Shown in pieces: positions 42,938-54,211 of a stretch of DNA of 64,000 bases; positions within the stretch are counted from its first letter, which is position 1; every line of letters starts with the position of its first letter. The notes below the pieces were generated by a model, which worked only from the letters and a program-made list of their open reading frames with translations, was not told the DNA's origin and did not search any database. Position numbers and translations under genes: made by a program. Source of the stretch: Diphasiastrum complanatum (Eukaryota; Streptophyta; Lycopodiopsida; Lycopodiales; Lycopodiaceae); contig CM055106.1 in the NCBI GenBank assembly GCA_029204225.1, positions 21,149,285 to 21,213,284 of the forward strand, read 5' to 3'.

Positions 42938-43028
42938 TAGATACAACGGTACCAGGATCCGCAGATCCCGGTATCACGGATCCATACTGATCCGCGGTAC
43001 CGTAATATATTAATTTATTTAATATTTA
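42936..43028 (+). mobile_element. 5' end fragment of a family A element
   Basis: CATAGATACAACGGTACC followed by GGATCCGC and CCGCGGTACC repeats, then AT-rich sequence; only the first ~90 bp of a family A element remain. Confidence 0.65.
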
Positions 43029-43040
43029 ATATATATATAT
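43029..43040. repeat. Short (TA)n tract before hAT-A copy 3
   Basis: About 12 bp of TA. Confidence 0.7.
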
Positions 43041-43448
43041 CGTAGGTCCCGTAGTACTGGGTACCGCGGATCCCGGTACCGCGGGACCATACTGGTACCA
43101 TGGTACTATGATGGTACCGCGGTACCACAATATAATAATATTTCTAATATTTAATATTTTTTTTAATTATTTTTTGACCTAAATCTACCCGCCCCCCTCG
43201 CATCTTCTCTGAAATTTTTTTGCGCCCTCCTCCGCCCTGCCATCGCTGCTGTTTTGCTTGTCTGCCTTCGATCCCTTGCGTCGCACTTCACCCACGCAAC
43301 GCCCTGCCCTGCATCTGATTTGCTTCGCCGTGCCTTCGCCCATTTTTAAGCGTCTCTCCAACAGTGAACCCTGCTGTTTTTTTTTCCAGCAATCCATCCT
43401 TCTAGCTCCAGCTTCATCTGCATTTTTCCCCTAGTTTTCTCCATCGCA

Positions 43449-45498
43449 ATGGTGCATTCCGACCTTTCCGGTCTGTGGGACGAGGTAGACATTGTCAGGC
43501 GGGTTGCCGACAAGTCCAACAAGACCGGTCAAAAGATCGTGTGTTGCCGATACTGCCTCGTCGAATTTGCTGCGTCCCTCACTCGCCTTAAAGGCCACCT
43601 ACTTGGTGCACGCGCCAAAAATGGTGGCACCTTAAATGCTGCCCCTTGTGGCAGCATGTCCGTCCCCGACAGGCAGCGACTACTAGACACCTACGGGCCA
43701 TGTCTTGTGGCGGGGGAGAACACCATTTCGGAGGGCGTTCTCCGGTTTTGCGCCGCTCCTTATGTGGCTGACCCAGAGTTGCTGCCTGCTTGGCTGGCAT
43801 GCACGAGGAGAGTAGTTTGCCATTTTTGATCAAGTTGTTGTCCTGACACGCAATATTTTGACCTTGCAGACAAAGATGTCTAATTTGGAGCGCCAGGTTG
43901 ACTTGCCTACGGACAACGTCCATCCCATGCCTGCAGATGACTTGGGCACACAGTTGATGGCAGAGAGAGAGAGGGAGCTTGTTGAGATGAGAGAGAGAGA
44001 GCTTGGGCTTGAGCACATAGAGCCTCCTTTGTATGAGGCAGACGAGCCAGTGTCAGAGGATGAGCCCATTTTGGTTGTGTTTGCCAGTTCAGAGAGAGAT
44101 GAGGCAGACCATACAGGTGCAGGGCACACGCCACGGGCAGGGGTCACAGGTGCATTACGTGGCAGAGGTGGGGCACATGGCACAGGTTATACCGGGAGAC
44201 AGGCAGGGCACACGGGGGGGGCAATGGCATACCTACCTATGCCGACATGATGGAGGAGGCTCTTGATAGAGGGTAGAGTGATTTAGATGCCGGTCTGGCA
44301 GATGTTTGGATGCGTGCAGTACAGAGTCATGGCCGTTACTACGACAGCACACCAGAGGAGGCACCAGATGACTTTGACTGCACAGATTGGGAGGCCATGC
44401 AGGGTCCACAGGGTGCACATGATGAGGCACGGGATGAGGCACCAGTTGATTCAGGGGATGGTGCACAGGATGATTCAGGGGATGGTGCACAGGATGAGGC
44501 CCAGAGCCCAGGGCATTTGTATTCAGATGCCCAGCTGGACGACCTGATTGCCACATTGGATTCAGAGGCTCAGCAGATGCCGAGTGTCAAGGCACCCCGT
44601 TCATCTTTTGCCAGCATGCCATACACAGACCGAGCCAGAGCAGCCGCACGAGGTGTCTACAGTTCCTCCAGCTCCTCAGAGGGTATATGTGCGCTACACA
44701 GCTCCTCCAGTCCCACCGATGCCATTCAGGCCTGCAGCCCCTCAATCGCCGTCCACTTCTGCAGCACCAGGTCTCCATGGCAGGCCACCATCTGTGCCCA
44801 GGTTATCTCTTGCAGCGCCCACATCCACAGTGGCTCCTCCAGCTGCTCCCCCAGTGGCAGCACCCACTTCACATCCTCCTCCTTTGGCAGCACCCACTCC
44901 ACTGGCTCCCCCTCTGGCAGCACCCATGATGTACCAGTACCGGCCACCGCAGCGCCCCTTTCAGTACATATCGTCGCTGTACTTGCCTCCTGCACAGCCA
45001 ATTCCTCCACCTGCAGCAGCCCCACGGGCACACACTCCACGAGCTCATCCTCCTCGCTCAGGTGCACAGGGAGTTCCCTCTTTTGCTTCCCTATCCCAGC
45101 CGGCCTCAGCATGGGCCCAGCCTAGCCAGCCAGGTGATTTGCATGGGGGTGACGAGGCACTGGCAGCTCCTCTTGTCCACAAGAGACCAGGAAGGCCCAA
45201 GGGTGCACCGAACAAGAAAGGCAAGGCACAAAAACTGCCAAGGAAGGGAGGACGACCACGCAGGGTTCCAGGTACAGCTAGAGGTGCAGGATTACAGCCA
45301 GCTGGAGCAGGTGTTGTTGGTTTGGCTTGCTTGGGGGCTGATGCGGAGGCAGACTGGGATGATGCTAGTGAGGAGTCCTCCTCCTCGGACACACAACCCA
45401 TGTCAGTTCCAGACAGGCAGAGATATCGGCTGCGAGAGTTAGCGCGGGGCCCTGAGTTGTCTCCGGAGCATTCGTCTGAGTCAGAGCCAAAGCATTGA
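43449..45498 (+). pseudogene. hAT transposase, family A copy 3 (core deleted)
   Basis: The BED-finger exon start is open (MVHSDLSGLWDEVDIVRRV) up to about 43811, then the sequence jumps into the end of intron 3 and exon 4 (TKMSNLERQVDL). About 2.3 kb holding DUF659 and the hAT C-terminal domain is missing. In exon 4 a G-run (44213-44221) and another site near 44633 shift the frame. The final Pro-rich and AT-hook part is open to the stop at 45498 (HKRPGRPKG, GGRPRRVPG). Confidence 0.88.
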
Positions 45499-46024
45499 TT
45501 GTGGCTCTGTTATTTTAGTTTTAGTAGTTTGTCTCTAGCAGACGGTCTACCATTGTACTCAGATCATTTTTCATATTATATACAGCGTTTGGCGTACTTT
45601 ATTTGCTTCACATTGTGCATATGTCGCTCTGTACATGTGATGCTGTATTTTCAATTATATGTCAAATTCTATGTGCGTGTGTGAAATTTATTTTCAACTA
45701 ATTTCGATTGAAGTGAATGATAGCTTCACATAAAATGCACCTACATAATGAGCACAACAATTACACCTACACCCCAAACTGCATTTCACAAACACATGTA
45801 TCACATTTGCATGTAAGAAAATACAGAGATTGCATTTCACATGACCTGGCTCACGTTGTACAAAAAACAACTATGTATTCATTCTACCGTTGTATCAAGA
45901 TAACATCACATATCCCGTCCTTCTTTTAAGCAGCTATCTAGTTCTTTGCCGCACTCTAAACTGCCGAAAATTACATAGCAACAGTCCGCCACATACGGCT
46001 GGACCTTATCTATTCTAAACATGC

Positions 46025-46369
46025 CTACTGATCCTCCACCGACTCCTCGCCCTCGTCAGGTGCAGTGTTCTGTCGCTCTTGCTCTGCCTCCTGGTTAGCC
46101 CGATGTCTGGCCGCCCTTTCCCTGACCATGATGAGCTGTCGTCGTGTGAAGTTCATTCCGATCTGCTCATCCAAATCCAGCTCGACAGCGGGGGCAGGGG
46201 CCACAGCGGGGGCGGGGATTTGCAGCTCTGAGTGTCTCTCCCGAGTCTGTCGCAGTATCTCTGCAATGTCTGCCTCTTGCTTCCGATGTCTTTCGTTGTG
46301 CCTTCGGATATCTTCGTCGAGCTTCCTCCTAGCTTCTCCCTCGAGCTTCGGTGGTATGCGCTCTGCCAG
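46025..46369 (-). pseudogene. hAT-A ORF2, copy 3 (start codon changed)
   Basis: Open across the whole ORF2 region with a 24-bp in-frame deletion (AARANREA lost) and scattered amino-acid changes, but the Met that starts ORF2 in copies 1 and 2 is Leu here. Unless translation begins at another codon the protein would start at the internal MNFTRRQLIM. Confidence 0.55.
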
Positions 46370-46922
46370 CTCGATCGACCTTCTCCTCACAGCACCCTGC
46401 TCCTCGAACACCCTCTCACAGCACCCTAGCTCTCAAACAGCCTCTCACAGCCTGTCACCGGCTCTCGCTTGCTCTCTCACTGTCTATCACTAGCTCTCTC
46501 ACAGTTTGTGAAAATGCCGATCACAATGGCATTCTGAGTGCTTATTTATCCCCACAGCCTGATCGGCCATGTGGATCCCCATCACCCCTCCATGTGCCTA
46601 TGTACCCTAAACCCATGTGATGCTCCCCCCCTGTGTTGCTCTCCCATTGGCCCCATGGTCTGCTCACCCATAGTGCCCATGTGCTGTTGCACCAGTCCCC
46701 TGCACCATGTACTGTACCCTCTTTTTTTACACCTAGAACCCCTTTTTTTTCCATTTTTTTGACCTGTTTTGGTAGGTAATAGGCAACAATTAAATATCAA
46801 AAATATTAAAAAAAAACAAAAATGGTACCGCCCTGGTGCCGCGGATCCCAGGGCGGTACCGTACCGACGGTACCACTGATATGGTACCGGCGGTACCATA
46901 CCAGCGGTACCAAGGGACACTA

Positions 46923-46924
<2 letters not shown>

Positions 46925-46961
<37 letters not shown>
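46925..46961. repeat. (TA)n tract after hAT-A copy 3
   Basis: About 37 bp of TA. Confidence 0.9.
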
Positions 46962-46965
<4 letters not shown>

Positions 46966-47798
46966 AACCCAATTCCCCCCTCCCCCCCCTCACTTCATCT
47001 CTCTGCCTGCCCATCGGACCCTCTTCCTGCTGTCCGTGCCCTCCTCGCCATCACACTGTCTTTGCGTACGACAGATCGCTTCCGCCCCTGCTACAGCTAT
47101 TTCCGCCATTGCTGTGGTTTTTCCAGCCTTCCGCCTACTATCGCATTCACGATCATCTCTGCCTTTTTTCCCCAGTTCCTTCTATAGAAATGATGCATTC
47201 CAACCTTGCCGATCTGTGGGACGAGGTGGACGTTGTCACTCGCCTTAAAGGCCACCTGCTCGGTGCACGTGCCAAAAATGGTGGCACACTGAATGCTGCC
47301 CCTTGTGCTAGCATGTTTGTCCCCGTCAGGCAGCGACTTCTGGACACCTACGAGCCACATCTTGTGGCGGGGGAGAACACCATTTCGGAGGGTGTTCTCC
47401 GGTTTTGCACCGCTCCTTACGTGGTTGACCCCGACTTGCTGCCTGCTGGCTGGCACGCACGAGGAGAGGGAGTGCATCCTTGTCCAGTCCCACTGCCCCT
47501 CATCCCCCTTAGACAGTTCCGCCACACGCACCCCCATCTGCACCCATTCCAGTGGAACCCGTCCCCTCGTGTCCGCCAGTTGCCACTGCGGTTCCACCAC
47601 TACCTACTGTTGCTCGCACTCCTCCAGTTTATGACTTTCTCATGGACTCTCCGCCACCCGAGCAGGCCCAAGATGCTAGTGACGAGGCCTTTGAAGATGT
47701 TGAGGAGATCCCTTCCTCCCTCCCTTCCCATCCGGATGACCTTCCTAGCTAGCAGTTTTCGTATTCCATGCCAGATGTTGCCACTCCACCAGTGCACT
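46962..47798 (+). mobile_element. hAT-A copy 4, first segment (5' end missing)
   Basis: Starts within the 5' leader of family A (TTTTAACCCAATTCCC), lacking the terminal repeat, and is cut at 47798 by the LTR of gypsy-1. Copy 4 continues at 53249, 56795 and 62420. Confidence 0.75.
47190..47752 (+). pseudogene. hAT transposase N-terminus, copy 4
   Basis: MMHSNLADLWDEVDVV, then a deletion removes the CxxC half of the BED finger and resumes at TRLKGHLLGARAKNGG. A frameshift follows in the Pro-rich linker near 47450; a second frame ends at TAG in 47750-47752. Clearly older and more diverged than copies 1-3. Confidence 0.8.
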
Positions 47799-48323
47799 TG
47801 TTACGTACCTATAAGGGTACGCAACAGGAAATTTGAAGTGACGGTCTCAGTTATGGGACGGAACGCTGATCTGGAGCTATAGGTCTTTTGGGTGCCACGT
47901 GTTAATGGCTTATGGGCGCGTGGTGACTCGCTGTTATAGACCCGCGTCAGTGTGCACAACTGCCGCATGTCTTGGTCATGCGTGACTCCTATGGAGGGAG
48001 ATGACCCGCCTGGAATATGTATATAGAGGTGGACCTCCATGAGCTTGGCATTCATTCTCTCCTGGAGAATGAAGAGCTCTTCCACTGGCGGTCAGGTCAG
48101 GACGAGTATCTAGGCCTCAGGATGTAGTTAGGCAACGGTCGAGAGTAAGGCATGGTGGTATGGGACACCATGCCTTACATGAGATCCGAGCTTGCCTGGT
48201 GGTGGTCTGTAGCTCCAGTGCACGGGGGTGAGGTGGCAGTACCTCTATGGTTGGGTGGTAACGTAGCGTTCGTCACCTATTTGTGCTTTAGCAATGACCG
48301 GCATGACAATGGGGATTCTAACA
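47799..48323 (+). repeat. 5' LTR of gypsy-1 (525 bp)
   Basis: Starts TGTTACGTACC and ends ATTCTAACA, so the outer TGTTA...TAACA are inverse. It is inserted in hAT copy 4. No 3' LTR is present because the element was truncated at about 53248. Confidence 0.8.
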
Positions 48324-48325
48324 GT

Positions 48326-48337
48326 TGGTATCAGAGC
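48326..48337 (+). promoter_or_regulatory. Primer-binding site of gypsy-1
   Basis: TGGTATCAGAGC two bases after the LTR. Confidence 0.85.
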
Positions 48338-49793
48338 CACCGATCATTGTTTCAATCAATTCGAGATCGTTATGATTGAAAACGAACCACCTTTGCTAGC
48401 TATGGTGGTAGTAGTTGTTTTTTTTTAATTTTTTTCGGTTTTAAAAACTTCAAAAGACGATCTCGTTTTTTGGCCTTATTTTGGGGCTTGGAAGTCGAAA
48501 ATTTTTTGCATTCAAAGTTTTTGTATAATGCAAAAAATAATTTGAAAAAAAAAAAAAATTTGCCGGGCAGCTGCGCGCCTGTGCACGTGGGTCCGTACGG
48601 CCTGCTAACAAATTTTCTGACACAGGTAGCAGCCGCAGGCTGTCTCCAAAGTGATTTTTCATTTGGGGGAGGGGAATTAATCCCATCATATCACCTTGTA
48701 CTTTTACTAAGTACTCTTTGTCTTTGCTTGTGATGGGATGTCAAGTTGCAAAGCACAATAAACTTTGTAACTATTGAGCTTTGTAAAAAGTTGAAAAAAA
48801 GAAACGAACTTGCAGTTCAAACTTCCTAAACCTTGTGAACTTTGTTATTAAACAAAGTTTTGACCTTTGTACTTGAAAAGTACGTTTCAAACTTTAATCA
48901 TAAAGTTACAAAGTCTTTATTAACTTTGTAAACTCCAAACCTGTTTCCTGAAGGTAGATGTTGAAGCCTTGCAAAGTTTGATTTCTAAGTTTTTATTCAT
49001 AAGTTATAAAGTTTCTTAACTTATGTTAAAAAAAAAATTGCTTTCTAAGTTATGAAATACACCTTACAAACTTTATAAACCCTGTAAATTACATTTCTAA
49101 AGCAAGTTTCGACCAAACTTTGGCTTCATAAAATTTTTTAAAAGAAGGGAGGGAAAGAAAATAAAAGTACACAGTTGTACTTGCAGGCTATACCTGCTGC
49201 AAGTACAAACCTGTGTGCCCTTCTTCTTGTCTTTCCTGGCCTCTTTGTTGGGCTTAATCTACCTCCTTGTAATCTTCCACCTGCACATACAAAAAAAATG
49301 GCAAATCCTCCATCCTTTTTACTTTTGGGGAGAAAATTTGAAGTTTTTTCCTCCACCTCCTCCTCATGAATGTACGGTTGTACCAGCACCTTCTCCTTAG
49401 TCTAAGGACAAGCCTTAGAGGAGATTTAGGTGTGTCTTTGGGCCATAAGGCCATGAGGACAAGGCGGTGACCCAAAAGGTGGGTGGGGACATGACCCAAG
49501 TGACCCTTGGGTGAGGTGGCGTAGGGAGGGTGGTGGCCATGTGATTTGAGGGTAGGTGGATCCCACTTGTTTTTGGGACCCATGTGCTTGCTAGGTGGCG
49601 ACCATAAGGCCCGCCACCCAGCAAGGCTTTCTTTTTTCCGAAAAAAAAGAAGTGGGATGGGGGGTAAAAGCTCCATTTCCATCATTGAGGTGCTTATTGT
49701 GGCTTAGTCTCCTTGAGTAGTGGTCTCAAGTTCTCTAAGTCCTTTTGTTGCGAAGCCCTTGCAGTTTTTCTTTGCCTCTTTCCTTAGAGCGCC
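48338..49793 (+). other. Leader region of gypsy-1
   Basis: 1.45 kb before Gag without a supported ORF. From 48740 to 49130 it is crowded with AACTTTG and its complement CAAAGTT in both orientations, which would let the RNA fold extensively. Confidence 0.55.
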
Positions 49794-50998
49794 ATGGACC
49801 CTGCTATGCCCTCAGGTGAAGGACTGTCTTCACCTCCTCCTCCTCCTGATGTAGACACTAACCAGCTTGTACAGGCCCTAAATCTGTTGCAAAACCAAAT
49901 TTTAGAAATGCAGGCCAAACATGCCGTGGCCGAGCAAGAGTGGCATTCTTTGACGCACTCGCGGTCCGTTGGCGTATATCCAATGTTTAATCCGGCATTC
50001 TTTTCGGGTGAAAAGAAAGACCGGCTTCCCGATGTGGTATTGTCATGGCTAGATCGATGGAATAGTCATTTTTCCATGCATGATGCGCCTGATAGTACGA
50101 AGATCGCTTCTGCTCTCATGTTTTTACGCAGAAAGGCGTTTACATGGTGGCAGGATCTAAAGGAGAGGGCTACTGCCCCTTCTACATGGGACGCCTTTCA
50201 AGAAGCCTCTAAAATGGCTTTTCTTCCGGTGTTGGATGATTTTGAGCATTGGCGGCGTTTCGCCACCGTGCAGATGGGTACTAGGCCGTTAGATGCCTAT
50301 ATCCAGGAATTCTTGGAAAATTTGCCCCGATTCGCCTCGCGAATCGATCCTATCCTATTGAAGTTACATTTTATCTTGGGGCTTCCAAAAGAATTTCAGC
50401 TAGAAGTGCGGCGTAACCAACCGTAGACAATCAAAGATGCGGTTCACTTTGCGAAAATCTTCGATGACGCCCATTTTGCCTCTCGCAAGGAGCAAGCTCT
50501 GCCCAAGGCTGAGCAGAAAGAAAAGAAATTTTTCAAGAAGCGGGGCAGAGACAAGACGGGTTCCCAAGGCGAGAAAAAGCGCTTCAACTTGGAGCGCGCA
50601 GACTACCACAAGGCGAGAACTGGCGGGTTGTGCTTCTCTTGCATGGAGAAGGGGCATTTTTCAAAAGATTGCCCAAAGAAAAAGCAAAAGAAATCTGGCG
50701 GGGAACCTAAATCTTTTAAAGCGCCAAGTAATTCTAGTATTTCTTTTGTTGATTTATCCTTTAAGGATGGCACTAGTTGCAAGAATTGTTGTTTAATACA
50801 GCTGTTTTTGGCCCCCATGATCTCATTCGTATGAATGGAATTGTAGAGCTCAGGGCGGCTACCGCGCCAAGTAATCACTTGTACGTGGTGAAAATGGCGT
50901 CGGGGGAAGATCGGCAAGCTTGGGTCAGCTTGTTCCTCAGCTGCCGCTTCAGATCCAAGATTATGTTGAGTAAATTTTCATATTATGAACTTGGATAG
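49794..50998 (+). pseudogene. gypsy-1 gag and protease remnant
   Basis: Ty3/gypsy Gag from ATG 49794 (MDPAMPSGEGLSS), Gag core VVLSWLDRWNSHF and AFTWWQDLKE, one in-frame TAG at 50424-50426, then the same frame continues to the zinc knuckle LCFSCMEKGHFSKDC (about 50628-50672). Near 50790 the frame shifts to NTAVFGPHDLIRM; the protease active-site segment is not found, so it has been deleted. Confidence 0.85.
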
Positions 50999-51094
50999 CG
51001 TAGACATAATCTTAGGGAAAGAATGGTTTTATTCTAAAAATGAGTCTTTAAGAAAGGATTATGTTACTCATCGTATTTCCTTTTTTAGGGCTCG

Positions 51095-52688
51095 TTGGTT
51101 GAGCTAAAAGGCGATGTAAATAGGCCTTTTGATCCTTTGGTTTCTGTTTTAGAAGTTGTGAAATATTTGAAAGATTCTGGTAATAAAGTTTACCTTTGTT
51201 TTTTGAAAGATGAAATTTATGTGGATGACCATGCAGTCCAGAGTCCAAATGTTGATTTATCGTATTTGCCTTTGAATGTGCCTGTAAATAATCCCTTAAG
51301 TGTTAACTCACCTGAAGGAATAATATTTAACAAACTTAGGCAAGAGTATAGCAATGGTTTTCCTGATAAACTCCCTGATGGCCTACCTCCCCAAAGGAGT
51401 GTTGACCATCAGATAGAGTTGCTTCTTGGAAGCCAACCTGTATCTCTTTTTCCATACAGGGTTAGCATCAAGGAAGAGGATGAAATTTCTAAGCAGTTAC
51501 AAGAACTCCTTAGAATGAGCCATATTCGGCCTAGTAAGTCCCCTTGGGGAGCACCAATCCTTTTAGTTAGTAAAAAGGATGGCGGCACACGTTTGTGTGG
51601 TGACTTTAAAAAGTTAAATGATTTAACCATCAAGAACAAATATCCCTTACCTAGGATGGATGATCTTATGGATCGTCTGAATGGAGCTAAGTGTTTCTCC
51701 AAGATTGATCTTAGATCAGGTTACCATCAGATAAGGATTAGGAACGAAGATGTTCCTAAGACTGGATTTCGATCCAAATATGGCCATTATGAGTTTGTAG
51801 TGTTACCTTTTGGACTAAGAATGCGCCTGCCACTTTCCAGCAGATGATGAACGATATTCTTCGTCCATATCTGGGAAAGTTTGTGGTGGTGTATTTGGAT
51901 GACATATTAATTTATAGTCGGACCCTTGAGGAGCATGAAGAGCATCTTCGTATTGTCTTAGATCTTCTAAGGCAAGAAAAGCTCTATGCTAAGGAGTCGA
52001 AATGTGAGTTCTTTCAGACTAAACTCAAATACTTGGGCCATGTCATATCGGATAAAGGTCTTGAAATTGATTATGACAAAGTCCGTAAGGTGCGAGAATG
52101 GCCGAGACCTTTGACAATTCGTGACGTGAAATCCTTTTGGGCTTCACAGGATTCTTTCACAGATTCATTTTGGACTATGCCTTAATAGCATTCCCCTTGA
52201 CAAACGTTCTTAAGGGGGTGATGAAAAAATGTAGCCGCAGAAAAAGTCCATTGATAACATGGACGGATGAAATGAATGATTGTTTTGAGACTCTCAAGCA
52301 CTGTGTTTCTACGGCTCCAATTGTCGATCCTAACCGGCCCTCTGTGGTTGATACGGATGCTAGCGACTTTGTTGTTGGAGCGGTCCTTTATCAGGACGGT
52401 AGACCAATGGCTTTTGAAAGCAAGAAGCTGGATCCTGCTCAGACTAGGTATTCTACCTATGAGAAGGAGCTTTTTGTAATCATGCATGTGTTAAAAATCT
52501 GGAGGCATTATCTTTATGGTGCCAGATTTACGGTAATGACTGATCACCAATCCCTTAAGTATATTTGTGATGCCAAGGACCTTCGTGGCCGTAAGGCTAG
52601 ATGGTCGGAACTCATTCAGGAGTTTGTGTTCGACATTAGGTACGTCGAACTGTGTTGCCGATGCCTTGAGTCAGATTGGAGAGATTAA
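51095..52688 (+). pseudogene. gypsy-1 reverse transcriptase and RNase H
   Basis: Three overlapping frames: RT first part ([43 protein letters not shown]), a 1-bp deletion near 51816, the RT second part with the catalytic VVVYLDDILIYS (about 51880-51915), another frame change near 52135, then RNase H (VDTDASDFVVGAVL, MTDHQSLKYI). The sequence then runs with a gap toward integrase. Confidence 0.88.
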
Positions 52689-53248
52689 TCAGTTATGCTT
52701 TGCTGAGATCCAATCTGATTTGTATCTTTCACTACGGGATCTTTGTCGAACCGATAGGTTTTTTGGTCGCATCTAGCTAGATGTCTTGACGGGAAATTCT
52801 AGATCTAGTGATGACCTTGGGATGCAAGATCCCAAGCAATCCCGTATCGATAAGATACTTGAAGACTATTCCATAAGGAATGGCCTGCTTTTTCGAAAGG
52901 GAAAGGTTTGTGTGCCAGATAGGGAGGACTTGCGGGCTCAAATCCTGCAGCAGTGTTATGACAACCCTTGTGCTGGTCACCCAAGCATATAGAGAGGACA
53001 CTTGACCTTGTTAGGTAGAATTTCTTCTGGCCTAAGATGAAAGGTCATGTGGAGGCATACTGTTCAAAGTTGTGAACAATGCCAACAAAACAATGCAGAA
53101 AGACTCAAAGTTGCGGGTCCTCTTCATCCCTTGGAAATTCCCAGTAAGAAATGGGAAAGTATTTCAATGGATTTTGTGGTTGGACTCCCTAAAACCCGGA
53201 GTGATCACGATGCCATTTGGGTGGTGGTTGACAAGCTAACCAAGATGG
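52689..53248 (+). pseudogene. gypsy-1 integrase start, truncated
   Basis: Zinc-binding region (DREDLRAQILQQCYDNPCAG, HPSI, later CEQCQQNNAERLKVAGPLHP) and the first catalytic part SMDFVVGLPKTRSD and VVVDKLTKM, with stops at 52774, 52786 and 52990. It is cut at about 53248 and joined to hAT copy 4 sequence, removing the rest of integrase and the 3' LTR. Confidence 0.8.
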
Positions 53249-53659
53249 GGCGGTCCACACATTGTTTTGAATCCTATCAGACTCATGGAGGAGCTAGCTG
53301 TATTTCGTTTCGGCATGGGTACATTCGGCCACCCGGCTGATCAGGATCCAGAGACGAAGCAACTTCCCATTACCTGGTGGACCATGTTCGGTAGCACCTA
53401 TCCCTCCATACAGCGTCTTGCATTGTGTGTCATTTCATCCTCCCTTGCTGTGTTTCGTTGACGTTCCACCCGTGCACATGTGCTGAACCATTTCATTGCA
53501 CGTACCACAGGATTGCACTGCCTCTGTGTGTGAGCGTAATTGGAGCACATGGGCCCTCATTTACACAAGGAGAAGAAACAGGCTGTCAGTGACGCAGTTG
53601 GAGCGGTTGGTGTTTTGTAGCACCAATGCACGTCTCGCCAGGAGACTGCCGACCATTAC
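53249..53659 (+). pseudogene. hAT-A copy 4, second segment (exons 2-3)
   Basis: Continues the transposase from NPIRLMEELAVFRFGMG through LPITWWTMFGSTYPSIQ, an intron, and CERNWSTWALIYTRRR to the middle of exon 3. It ends with ATTAC, duplicated at 56795-56799 on the far side of gypsy-2. About 1.5 kb of transposase between this and the first segment has been lost together with the end of gypsy-1. Confidence 0.85.
53655..53659 (+). other. Target site duplication of gypsy-2, left copy
   Basis: ATTAC before the 5' LTR; the same ATTAC follows the 3' LTR at 56795-56799, and hAT exon 3 continues in register. Confidence 0.9.
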
Positions 53660-54137
53660 TGTTAGAGTCCAGTTGCGACTCTATCATGACCTCGGCATGG
53701 CCGGTCACCAGAGGGCCTGAGGCCAAGTATTGGCAAGGGCTGGTGACCGAGGAGGACATCTGTCCCAAGTTGGGACCGGTGCGTCACGAGCAGTGACCCG
53801 ATGTGGCCGCTTGACAAGTTGTCAGAGATGCGGTGTGTCTTGATCGTCGGGACCCTAGCCGTCAGTGACGAGATGCTAGCCGGCAAGTAGTCGGGTGACC
53901 AAGAGGGTCACAGGTCTTTGGCAGGGCACGGGGGTGGTACCCTATGAGTCACTCAGTAGTCACAGGTCACAAGGGCCATGCATGCCATATGGACTGATCA
54001 CCCACAGGTGGATGCCATGTGCCAGCTGACGAGAATAGCAGGTAGAAGGACTCAAAGAGGGGGTGCCTATGGTTGGGAGGTTCATTCTACACACCGGCTT
54101 CTAGGATTCACGAGCTTGGAGAGACTGGCTTGTGACA
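53660..54137 (+). repeat. 5' LTR of gypsy-2 (478 bp)
   Basis: Starts TGTTAGAGTCC, ends TTGTGACA. The last ~198 bp recur at 56597-56794. Confidence 0.88.
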
Positions 54138-54139
54138 AT

Positions 54140-54151
54140 TGGTATCAGAGC
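54140..54151 (+). promoter_or_regulatory. Primer-binding site of gypsy-2
   Basis: TGGTATCAGAGC two bases after the LTR. Confidence 0.85.
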
Positions 54152-54211
54152 CTCGTTCTAGAGAGAGAAAACGTCGTTCTAGAGAGAGAAAGTGTAAAAA
54201 AATGCTAGATT

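Larger units (their letters stand above)
43041..46924 (+). mobile_element. hAT family A, copy 3 (3.9 kb, internally deleted)
   Basis: Left end CGTAGGTCCCGTAG (one change in the terminal motif), right end CAAGGGACACTATG. The transposase core is deleted. The exon 4 tail with AT-hooks and the ORF2 region are kept. (TA)n on both sides. Confidence 0.88.

Noticed and set aside
49254-49685. 143-codon minus-strand ORF in the gypsy-1 leader
   Set aside because: No domain; lies antisense in a retroelement leader.
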